Source of the DNA: CAKUFA01 sp963646285
GTDB lineage: Bacteria > Bacillota > Clostridia > Christensenellales > Aristaeellaceae
Direction: 5' to 3'
Assembly: GCA_963646285.1 (NCBI GenBank)
Contig: CAVIWF010000049.1
Span: 1 to 18,370, forward strand
Length of the DNA stretch: 18,370 nt
The notes under the pieces: generated by a model
Seen by the model: the letters and a program-made list of their open reading frames with translations, nothing else
Told to the model about the DNA's origin: nothing
The model's database searches: none
Position numbers and translations under genes: made by a program
In this document: positions 1-6,011 of the stretch, one piece after another
How positions within the stretch are numbered: the stretch's first letter is position 1
Layout: each line of letters opens with the position of its first letter

Positions 1-4
1 CTTT

Positions 5-24
5 CTGGGATTTTTCCCAGTTTT
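5..24 (+). terminator. Rho-independent terminator of an upstream gene outside the window
   Basis: CTGGGA (5-10) and TCCCAG (15-20) form a 6-bp stem with a TTTT loop, followed by TTTT at 21-24. The stem is short, but the layout fits an intrinsic terminator for a plus-strand gene ending left of the window. Confidence 0.45.
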
Positions 25-50
25 AGTTCAACCACATTTCTTGTCTCATT

Positions 51-99
51 GTAAATCCCATTCCTAATTCCCACTGTGGAACTTACTTTGGGAATTTAC
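51..99. repeat. Imperfect nested inverted repeat in the upstream spacer
   Basis: GTAAATCCCA (51-60) pairs with TGGGAATTTAC (89-99), leaving one bulged base. The small palindrome CCACTGTGG (71-79) sits between the arms. It lies between the terminator at 5-24 and the promoter at 146-175, so it could be an operator, a cruciform or a relic. No function can be assigned from sequence. Confidence 0.4.
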
Positions 100-145
100 T
101 TGTTTTTTCTTATCGGCATACCCTGCCATGGGTTCTTCCTTTTGC

Positions 146-175
146 TTGACAGACAGGCCGTATCCCGAGTAAAAT
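146..175 (+). promoter_or_regulatory. Sigma-A promoter for the Ig-repeat surface protein gene
   Basis: A perfect -35 TTGACA (146-151) is separated by 18 bp from TAAAAT (170-175), five of six matches to TATAAT. The predicted start near 182 gives a 5' UTR of about 95 nt before the gene at 276. Confidence 0.6.
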
Positions 176-275
176 AGAATCGGCTCCGTATAGAATCCTC
201 ATCACCGCTGTGTGATCGGAATACCTGCCGGGAACGGAAGGAGGAAGGACAGCCCCGTGCTGCCCGATATGTAAG

Positions 276-2210
276 ATGAAACGACGGCTATTGACGATGC
301 TGCTTGTGGCTGCGGCACTGGTGTGCCTGTGTGCCTTTGCCTCGGCAGAAACCAACCCTTTGAAGGTCAGCATGGAGCTGAGCTCCAACACCTTTACAGA
401 GCCTAAGACCATCACCGTATCCATTCAGGTGTCCAACGCCGGTGAGGGCGATATGCCCGGTGCCTGCACCCTTTATTATCCCAACGGCAAGCAGGTGGAA
501 GAGTTCGGCGCCCCGGTGCTGTCCGTAGGCACCTCCAAAACCTGGAGCGGCACCTGGAAAGTGACCCAGGCCCAGCTGGATGCAGGAAAGATCACCTTCA
601 AGCTGAAGTATCCCATGTACAACGATGCAGGGGAACTGGTCAACAAGAGCTACAGCTTCTCCAAGAAAATCATTTATGAAGGAGCAGCTGCCAGCCTGGA
701 AATCAACCGTACCATTGCCCCCACCACGGCACAGAAGGGGCAGGAAGTAACCATCACCTACGATGTGGTCAACTCCGGCAACGTGGACGTAACGGATGTG
801 ACCATCAAGGAAAACAGCAGCATTTCCTCCAAGTCCGGCACGATTGCCAAGGTTGCCGCCGGCACGAAGGAAAGCTACACCTTCACCGTGAAGATGGGTA
901 CCAAGAACCTGACCAGTCAGCCCACCATTACCTATAAAGCAGACGGCAAAACCCAGACGGTGAAGAAGGATGCCGCTACCATCAAGTACGGCCAGGTCAA
1001 CATGACGGCAGGCCTGACCGCCGATAAAAAAGGCGGCGTACCGGGCGATACGGTGACGCTGACCCTGACCGTTAAGAACACCGGCAAGGTGGATTACCAG
1101 AACGTGACCGTCACCGACGCCACCCTGGGCGAAGTTTTCAGCGGTCAAACCATAGCTGCCGGAAAAACCCTGACCCTGACAAAAGACATTACCATTGACC
1201 AGACGACAGATTATCAGTTCACCATTAAGGGGCAAACCTCCGATGGCACGGATGCGGAAACCATGTCCGGCCGCGTCACCGTTACCGCTGCCGATCCTGC
1301 CAAGGTCATTGATCTGACTGTGGAAGCCGTGGCTGACCGCAGCGTGGTGTACACCATGCCCGGCACGGTGCGCTTCACCGTCAGTGTCACCAACAACAGC
1401 CAGATTGACGTATCCAACGTAACGGTATACGCCGTGGACACCCAGCTGTATTCCTTCCCCAGCATTCTGGCAGGGGAAACCCGCAGCTTCGTCCGGGATG
1501 TGAACATTTCCATGGCCGGTCAGTTTGCCTTCAATGCACGCTGCCGGGATCAGCTGGATGAAACCGTAACCTTCACCAGCAATGTGGTGCCTATCTCCTA
1601 CGAAACCCCCACGGCTGTGCCCACGGAAGCCCCCATTGTGACCCCGCCGGAACCTGTGCATGAAGCCATCCCCACATCAGACGGTTTGCCCTCCTATGTG
1701 GACGGCATTCAGAGCACCCTGGTGGTCATTAAGTGGATCTGCATTGTGCTGGCTGCTGCCGGCGCCGCCCTGCTGGCCGTGGCCTTCGTCCGCCGGACTC
1801 AGCTCAAGCGGGAATCCGACCAGGCCATGGATCACCTGGAACTGGGTGCTTACCGGGATTACAGCCAGCCCGCAGAAGAGAAAGAAGAACCCGTCAGCAA
1901 GGCAGATGATCCTGTGACCCGTCCCATTGGGGAGGATGCTGAAGCCCCCGCTGATGGCGACGAAACCGATGAAGAGCAGGAAGCCCCCGTTGCCGAAGAA
2001 GGGGACATCATGGCCGAAACCCTGGCTCGCCTCTATCCCAACCGGAAGAAGGCCGCCGATGCGGATGTGACCATTGACGAGGAGCAGGAAGAGCAGCCTG
2101 AAGAAGAGCCCCTGCCCGAAGAGGACAGCGAGGAACCTGCTGAGGAAACCACAGAGCCTGCCACGGCAGACAGCTACGCCCGTCGCCGCCGTCGCCGCAC
2201 GGAAGAGTAA
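276..2210 (+). CDS. Secreted, membrane-anchored protein with CARDB/DUF11-like repeats and an acidic cytoplasmic tail
   Basis: A 644-aa protein with a typical signal peptide: basic KRR, then a hydrophobic run ending near Ala24. The extracellular part (about 30-470) holds several tandem beta-rich segments resembling CARDB/DUF11 Ig-like domains. Recurrent signatures are 'VTITYDVVNSGNVDVTDVTI', 'VTLTLTVKNTGKVDYQNVTV' and 'VRFTVSVTNNSQIDVSNVTV'. A Pro/Thr-rich stretch precedes one membrane helix (about 483-506). The tail of about 138 residues is very rich in Glu and Asp and ends in six consecutive Arg (636-641) before TEE. It is therefore probably a type I membrane protein displaying adhesive or structural domains outside. 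There is no sortase motif. The good SD AAGGAGG (238-244) lies 31 nt upstream, which is too far for direct use, so the start is somewhat uncertain. The specific function is unknown. Confidence 0.85.
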   Translation: MKRRLLTMLLVAAALVCLCAFASAETNPLKVSMELSSNTFTEPKTITVSIQVSNAGEGDMPGACTLYYPNGKQVEEFGAPVLSVGTSKTWSGTWKVTQAQLDAGKITFKLKYPMYNDAGELVNKSYSFSKKIIYEGAAASLEINRTIAPTTAQKGQEVTITYDVVNSGNVDVTDVTIKENSSISSKSGTIAKVAAGTKESYTFTVKMGTKNLTSQPTITYKADGKTQTVKKDAATIKYGQVNMTAGLTADKKGGVPGDTVTLTLTVKNTGKVDYQNVTVTDATLGEVFSGQTIAAGKTLTLTKDITIDQTTDYQFTIKGQTSDGTDAETMSGRVTVTAADPAKVIDLTVEAVADRSVVYTMPGTVRFTVSVTNNSQIDVSNVTVYAVDTQLYSFPSILAGETRSFVRDVNISMAGQFAFNARCRDQLDETVTFTSNVVPISYETPTAVPTEAPIVTPPEPVHEAIPTSDGLPSYVDGIQSTLVVIKWICIVLAAAGAALLAVAFVRRTQLKRESDQAMDHLELGAYRDYSQPAEEKEEPVSKADDPVTRPIGEDAEAPADGDETDEEQEAPVAEEGDIMAETLARLYPNRKKAADADVTIDEEQEEQPEEEPLPEEDSEEPAEETTEPATADSYARRRRRRTEE

Positions 2211-2249
2211 AGCAGGGGTATCCTTGATGCTTTATCTAACTTAATAACG

Positions 2250-2292
2250 AAATGACTTGTCGTTTGTGCATAGCAGACGGCAAGTCATTTTT
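2250..2292 (+). terminator. Strong terminator after the surface protein gene
   Basis: A 17-bp stem (2250-2266 with 2274-2290, two G-U wobbles) closes a 7-nt loop and ends in a T tract at 2288-2292. It lies 40 nt past the stop codon at 2210 and fits a plus-strand intrinsic terminator. Confidence 0.85.
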
Positions 2293-2325
2293 CATGACAC
2301 CGACAGACAGTGTCGCCTCACTCAT

Positions 2326-2365
2326 CAAAAAATCCCCCCGCCTTCATATCCGAAAGCAGGGGGTA
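2326..2365 (-). terminator. Terminator after the LytTR regulator gene
   Basis: Read on the minus strand, a C-rich arm (around 2360-2365) pairs with a G-rich arm (2334-2340), with a second short stem CTTTC/GAAGG inside. A run of T follows (A tract 2326-2332 on the plus strand). It is about 17 nt past the stop at 2382 and faces the terminator of the convergent gene. Confidence 0.75.
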
Positions 2366-2381
2366 TCTTATTTTCCCTTAT

Positions 2382-3215
2382 TCATTTTTCAGAAGATCCG
2401 TCTTTGGAAGGCTGCTGTCCGTGCATGCGCATGGCCAGTTGTGCCTTTACCATGGTATATTTCTTCTCCGGCACGTGCAGCACTTTCCCGTTGGTTAAGG
2501 TGATTTTGAACCGTGCAATGGACTGCACATAGTCCGGGTTCACCAGATAGCTTTCATGGCAGCGCAGGAAGAACCTTGCATACTTCTGCCCGATGACGGT
2601 CAGGGATTCCACCGTCTCTATTTCCTGATCAGCCGTGTGGATCAGGGCATGGCTGCCGGCGCTTTCTGCATAAACAATCTGTCCCCAGTTCAGATAAAAC
2701 ACGGACTTGCCCACGCCCCGGAAGGAAAGCTTTTCGGCGCTCATATCCCCTGCCAGTGGCAGATGGGAGGCAGTGGCCTGCACAAAGGTTTTGCTGTAAT
2801 TAACGGGATAAATCACATCCTGCACATCATAGGCAATGGCATTGGACAGGTGACACAGGCGAATGGACGGCCGCTCCCCCTGGACGCTCCAGGTAATACC
2901 GCACCGCTGATGCACCCGATTGGTGCTGCCGTCCGGCCAGAAGGTATCGACGGTGTACATGGCCACCACGTTGAAAACCTTCGTGCTGCCGATGGGCACG
3001 GGAATCACCGTCATATCACTGACGGCAAAGCGCAGCGTCTGCTTCTCTGCCCGGAAGGCATCCACCAAGGCCTGCCGTGTGCGGATGATCTGCCCCTCTG
3101 CCGGGCCGATCCACAATACATCCTCATGGCAAAGATCCAGGAAGGGCTGGACATCATTCTGGTAATACCGAGTAATGATCTCCACGGTTTTATCGGCGAC
3201 ATCCTGCATCCGCAT
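2382..3215 (-). CDS. One-component transcriptional regulator: NTF2/SnoaL-like domain plus LytTR DNA-binding domain
   Basis: A 277-aa protein. Residues about 5-125 ('VEIITRYYQNDVQPFLDLCHE', 'FNVVAMYTVDTFWPDG') look like an NTF2/SnoaL-like alpha+beta barrel, a fold that usually forms a small-ligand pocket. Residues about 165-268 ('GQIVYAESAGSHALIHTA', 'YARFFLRCHESYLVNPDYV', 'VLHVPEKKYTMVKAQL') are a LytTR DNA-binding domain. Most LytTR proteins carry a phosphoreceiver domain instead, so this looks like a ligand-sensing one-component regulator. The start has a G-rich SD (GGAGGAGGGG) 9 nt upstream. It follows cstA by 105 bp on the same strand but has its own promoter at 3260-3288. LytTR factors control CstA-type pyruvate importers in enterobacteria (BtsR/btsT), so regulation of the neighbouring transporter is plausible. 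The ligand is unknown. Confidence 0.85.
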   Translation of the reverse strand: MRMQDVADKTVEIITRYYQNDVQPFLDLCHEDVLWIGPAEGQIIRTRQALVDAFRAEKQTLRFAVSDMTVIPVPIGSTKVFNVVAMYTVDTFWPDGSTNRVHQRCGITWSVQGERPSIRLCHLSNAIAYDVQDVIYPVNYSKTFVQATASHLPLAGDMSAEKLSFRGVGKSVFYLNWGQIVYAESAGSHALIHTADQEIETVESLTVIGQKYARFFLRCHESYLVNPDYVQSIARFKITLTNGKVLHVPEKKYTMVKAQLAMRMHGQQPSKDGSSEK

Positions 3216-3259
3216 AGGATCAGACCCCTCCTCCCGGCAAGTGCTGCAACTTTTTCCTT

Positions 3260-3288
3260 ATGCTAAAGCATTTGTTTGTCGTTGTCAA
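3260..3288 (-). promoter_or_regulatory. Promoter of the LytTR gene with a palindrome over the -10
   Basis: On the minus strand TTGACA (3283-3288) is followed after 17 bp by TAGCAT (3260-3265), four of six matches. The -10 is embedded in a perfect inverted repeat ATGCT-AA-AGCAT (3260-3271), a possible repressor or autoregulatory site. Confidence 0.55.
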
Positions 3289-3320
3289 GTTTGCGGAGAG
3301 GAGGGCGTTCCGGTAGGCGA

Positions 3321-5036
3321 TCAGGCCTTTTTGCCGGCAACGGCAACCTTTTCGGAGTTCTTTTCCGCATGGAAGTAAGCCCGGAGGGAGTTGACCACGA
3401 TGGTCACGCCCAGCACCATCAGCAGCACAGCCAGGATCAGCTGGAGACCTTCCACCATGAAGGTGCCCGTGCCTGCGGAGAAGGCATTCACCAATGCGAT
3501 GGTCTTTTCCACCAGTGCCGTACCGGTTACAGCCAGCATGATGACCAGAGGCGGGAACACCATCTTGTTATTCCGTCCGGTAACCTTCAGGAACACGCTC
3601 AGGGTCACCAGCACCAGTGCGCTCAGCAGCTGGTTGGCAGAGCCGAACAGGGGCCAGATGTTGGTGTAGCCGATCTGGGTCAGCACATAGCCCAGTGCCA
3701 GGGTAAGCACGGTGGAGAAAACCTTGTTGCACAGCACCTTCCGCCACAGGGGAGCGTGCTCCATATCATCCACACTGAACAGTTCCTGGAAGCACATACG
3801 GCCGATACGGGGCACAGCGTCCAGCGTAGTCAGTGCCAGAGCAGACACGCACATGGTCATGAAGCAGTTGGCCACATACTCAGGCAGGCCGAAGCTGGTC
3901 AGGAAGTTGGCAACACCCGTGGAGAACACCTGGAAGGGGGTACCGGAGGCAGGGGTGCCGTCTGCAGCAGCCATGGAACCAGCCACACACAGGGCAACCA
4001 CAGCCAGCAGGCTTTCCAGCACCATGGCGCCATAGCCAACCTTCAGCATGTCCTTTTCATTGGCAACCGTCTTGGAGGAAGTACCGGAGGATACCAGGCT
4101 GTGGAAGCCGGATACAGCACCGCAGGCCACCGTGATGAACAGCATGGGGAACATATCGCCAAGATTCGCGGTAAAGCCGGTGAAGGGCTTCAGGTTCATG
4201 GTAGGATGGGCAACCAGCAGGCCCAGCACAGCACCGGCGATCATGCCGATGAACATGTACACCGTCATGGCGTCACGGGGCTGCTTCACAAGCCAGATGG
4301 GCACAACGGCAGCGAAGAAGATGTAAGCGAAGATCACCAGTGCCCATGCGCCCTTGCCCAGATAAACAGGGAACATCATGCCCAGTGCCAAAGAGGCAAA
4401 GGTGAACACCAGACCCAGCACCGTTTCCTTCCAGCCGGTGAACTTCCACTTCCGCTCGATCAGGCCGAAGACCATGGCGAAGCCGATGAAGAACAGGGAG
4501 ATGGAGCCTGCTGCGCCGTTAACCTGGGCATTGGCTACCATGGTCTTTACCCCATCGGTAACGGTGTAGGCATTGAAGGTGCCCACCACCATATCCGCAA
4601 AGGCGGCGATGACCAGCAGGGTGAACAGCCAACAGAACAGGAGGAACAGCTTCCGTCCCAGCTTGCCGATATACTTTTCAATCAGCAGACCCATGGACTT
4701 GCCTTCGTTCTTCACGCTGGCGTACAGGGCGCCGAAGTCCGTAACAGCACCGAAGAAGATACCGCCCAGCAGCACCCAAAGCAGCACCGGCACCCAGCCG
4801 AACACAGCTGCCTGAATAGCACCGGTAACAGGGCCGGCACCAGCAATGGAGGAAAATTGGTGTGCAAACACGGTATTGCTGTCCGTGGGCACATAGTCCT
4901 GTCCGTCTTCCTTGGTAACGGCGGGGGTTTTCGCGTTGGGATCAATGCCCCACTTGTTTGCCAGCCAACGGCCGTAAAGCAAATAAGCAGCCAGCAAACA
5001 AACAGCAGCGATCAGAACGATTACCAGGGTATTCAT
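3321..5036 (-). CDS. cstA: CstA-family transporter (carbon starvation protein; candidate pyruvate or amino/organic acid importer)
   Basis: 571 aa, strongly hydrophobic with roughly 14-16 membrane helices. The N-terminal family signature is clear: 'LLYGRWLANKWGID', then 'DYVPTDSNTVFAHQFSSIAGAGPVTGAI' and 'VLLWVLLGGIFFGAVTDF'. The protein is shorter than the roughly 700-aa enterobacterial CstA and BtsT, as is common in Firmicutes. I start it at 5036 (MNTLVIV) because GGGAGAG lies 9 nt upstream; the longer frame to 5108 runs into the T-box terminator. CstA proteins are linked to peptide uptake under carbon starvation, and relatives such as BtsT import pyruvate. The leader carries an Ile-type T-box, so expression should rise when charged tRNA-Ile is scarce. 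That points to a role feeding branched-chain amino acid synthesis. The substrate itself cannot be read from sequence. Confidence 0.93.
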   Translation of the reverse strand: MNTLVIVLIAAVCLLAAYLLYGRWLANKWGIDPNAKTPAVTKEDGQDYVPTDSNTVFAHQFSSIAGAGPVTGAIQAAVFGWVPVLLWVLLGGIFFGAVTDFGALYASVKNEGKSMGLLIEKYIGKLGRKLFLLFCWLFTLLVIAAFADMVVGTFNAYTVTDGVKTMVANAQVNGAAGSISLFFIGFAMVFGLIERKWKFTGWKETVLGLVFTFASLALGMMFPVYLGKGAWALVIFAYIFFAAVVPIWLVKQPRDAMTVYMFIGMIAGAVLGLLVAHPTMNLKPFTGFTANLGDMFPMLFITVACGAVSGFHSLVSSGTSSKTVANEKDMLKVGYGAMVLESLLAVVALCVAGSMAAADGTPASGTPFQVFSTGVANFLTSFGLPEYVANCFMTMCVSALALTTLDAVPRIGRMCFQELFSVDDMEHAPLWRKVLCNKVFSTVLTLALGYVLTQIGYTNIWPLFGSANQLLSALVLVTLSVFLKVTGRNNKMVFPPLVIMLAVTGTALVEKTIALVNAFSAGTGTFMVEGLQLILAVLLMVLGVTIVVNSLRAYFHAEKNSEKVAVAGKKA

Positions 5037-5082
5037 CTTCGAACACTCTCCCTTCTTACTTGCCAACATTCCTCTGCAAATG

Positions 5083-5136
5083 AAAACGCCTCCGTCTTCC
5101 CGCCCCATTAAGGGAACGGATGAAGACGAAGGCGTT
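5083..5136 (-). terminator. Regulated terminator of the cstA T-box
   Basis: Minus-strand arms at 5136-5122 and 5099-5085 form a 15-bp stem with one G-U pair, followed by TTTT. The 5' arm follows directly on the T-box core, as expected for mutually exclusive terminator and antiterminator. Confidence 0.85.
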
Positions 5137-5390
5137 GAATCCTCCGCGTTACCACTTCATTTGCCGTATAAAAAAACGGCCTCTCGCTGCGACTATTTCC
5201 ACTGGAAAGACATCGCACTCCCTTTTAACGGTGGGACACCGGCTCTGAATTACTTGTGCCGAAGCACTTTCATCGAGCTGCTCGCAGGTGATCACTGCCG
5301 AAACCGCTGTCGGCTTGCACCAAACGCCGACTCTCTGAAAACGGGTACCTTCGGAAGCTGTATCCCGGTCATCGCAGTTGAATGTTGACA
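5083..5390 (-). ncRNA. T-box riboswitch, isoleucine specifier, upstream of cstA
   Basis: Minus-strand leader with full T-box layout. Stem I starts near 5377 with the kink-turn motif GATGA. It has the AGAGAG bulge at 5331-5336 and the distal element TTTGGTGCAAG. In the specifier loop the 3' strand reads GTG-ATC-A-CCTG. ATC (5290-5292) is followed by the conserved purine, and CCTG pairs back with CGGG, so the specifier is Ile. Stem III is GCCGT/ACGGC. The T-box core AAGTGGTAACGCGG is at 5144-5157; its UGGU bulge suits a tRNA with discriminator A. A competing terminator follows at 5083-5136. Uncharged tRNA-Ile should stabilise the antiterminator and let transcription reach cstA. The T-box identity is secure; the amino acid call is strong but read by eye. 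Confidence 0.85.
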
Positions 5391-5396
5391 AGGGGC

Positions 5397-5425
5397 ATTA
5401 TATCGCCATCCTGATGGCGTGTCAA
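5397..5425 (-). promoter_or_regulatory. Consensus sigma-A promoter of cstA with a perfect palindrome as spacer
   Basis: TTGACA (5420-5425) and TATAAT (5397-5402) are both perfect and exactly 17 bp apart, placing the start near 5390. The spacer contains the perfect inverted repeat CGCCATCCTGATGGCG (5404-5419), which fills nearly the whole gap between the two hexamers. A repressor bound there would block RNA polymerase. Confidence 0.88.
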
Positions 5426-5588
5426 CCCAGTTTGCCCAAAATACATGCAAAAAACAATTTATCTCGTGGATTGTTCGGATTATTGCATCCATTCATACAG
5501 TTTTTCGCTCGTTTATGTGCGTTTCGTTCGTTTATTACAAGGTTTTATGTGCACATCCGATAAAAATCCACTTTTTATCCAATCAAGC
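5426..5588. promoter_or_regulatory. Divergent regulatory spacer between the cstA and leuB promoters
   Basis: No convincing gene lies here. The spacer holds a 14-bp direct repeat, TTTCGCTCGTTTAT (5503-5516) and TTTCGTTCGTTTAT (5522-5535), one mismatch, 19 nt start to start. It also holds the perfect palindrome ATGTGCACAT (5547-5556) and the inverted repeat GATAAAAA-5-TTTTTATC (5559-5579), which ends 9 bp before the leuB -35. These are candidate transcription factor sites. The factor is not identified. Confidence 0.5.
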
Positions 5589-5617
5589 TTGACAGCATCA
5601 GCCGAATCATTTATAAT
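5589..5617 (+). promoter_or_regulatory. Consensus sigma-A promoter of the leuB operon
   Basis: Perfect TTGACA (5589-5594) and TATAAT (5612-5617) with a 17-bp spacer put the start near 5624. With such a strong core promoter, regulation is probably exerted mostly by the T-box leader and any upstream repressor sites. Confidence 0.9.
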
Positions 5618-5623
5618 CCCACC

Positions 5624-5918
5624 TGTCAAAACACAACGCTTTGACAGGGAGTAGTAAGCAGTACGTTCTCCTCCAGAGAGCCGCAGTTGCTGGGAGTGCG
5701 GCGTTGAACAAGCTGACTGAACTGGCCCTCGAGCGGTTCCGCTGATGACTTCGGTAGGCGGAAACGGGTTTCTCCCGTTACAGAGATAGGGTATACATCC
5801 CTTGGGATCGTACCTGAAGGAGCGCCGATCCGTCCATAGTTTTATGGAGTCGGTAGAAGAAGAGTGGTACCGCGAGTGATTCGCCTCTTCGTGCATGAAG
5901 CACGAGGAGGCTTTTTTT
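5624..5918 (+). ncRNA. T-box riboswitch, leucine specifier, upstream of leuB
   Basis: Stem I begins with AGGGAGTAGTAAGCAGTA near 5647 and carries AGAGAG near 5693. A distal hairpin GCCGCAGTTGC...GTGCGGC follows. The 3' strand of the specifier loop reads GAA-CTG-G-CCCT. CTG (5722-5724) is followed by a purine, and CCCT pairs with AGGG of the 5' strand, so the specifier is Leu. The T-box core AGAGTGGTACCGCG is at 5861-5874, again with UGGU for a discriminator-A tRNA. A terminator follows at 5883-5918. The Leu specifier agrees with leuB downstream. The transcript seems to begin with a perfect 9-bp hairpin (5622-5630 with 5640-5648). Confidence 0.9.
5883..5918 (+). terminator. Regulated terminator of the leuB T-box
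   Basis: GCCTCTTCGTGC (5883-5894, one G-U pair) pairs with GCACGAGGAGGC (5900-5911), with a 5-nt loop and seven T (5912-5918). It comes directly after the T-box core, so it is the default off structure when tRNA-Leu is charged. Confidence 0.9.
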
Positions 5919-6011
5919 ATTCCCCCGCAGCATTCTTCCCCTGATCTCGGCCGGGTCAGGCGGCGATTCTTCAAAGGAGATCAACCGACAACAACAAGGA
6001 GGTTTTCCCTG

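Noticed and set aside
288..1661. Minus-strand open frame of 457 codons over the surface protein
   Set aside because: Antisense shadow; Gly/His-rich, no SD, no promoter, and the plus strand has a signal peptide and repeats.
3216..3320. Terminator between cstA and the LytTR gene
   Set aside because: No stem with a T tract was found, so readthrough from cstA into the regulator remains possible.
3276..5111. Long plus-strand open frame (611 codons) opposite cstA
   Set aside because: It is the mirror of a GC-biased membrane protein gene; the translation is His/Gln-rich with no fold-like pattern, no SD is placed well, and the minus strand has clear CstA motifs, promoter and leader.
5080..5492. Several short open frames on both strands over the cstA leader
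   Set aside because: They cover a structured T-box leader; the sequence is explained by RNA motifs rather than coding.
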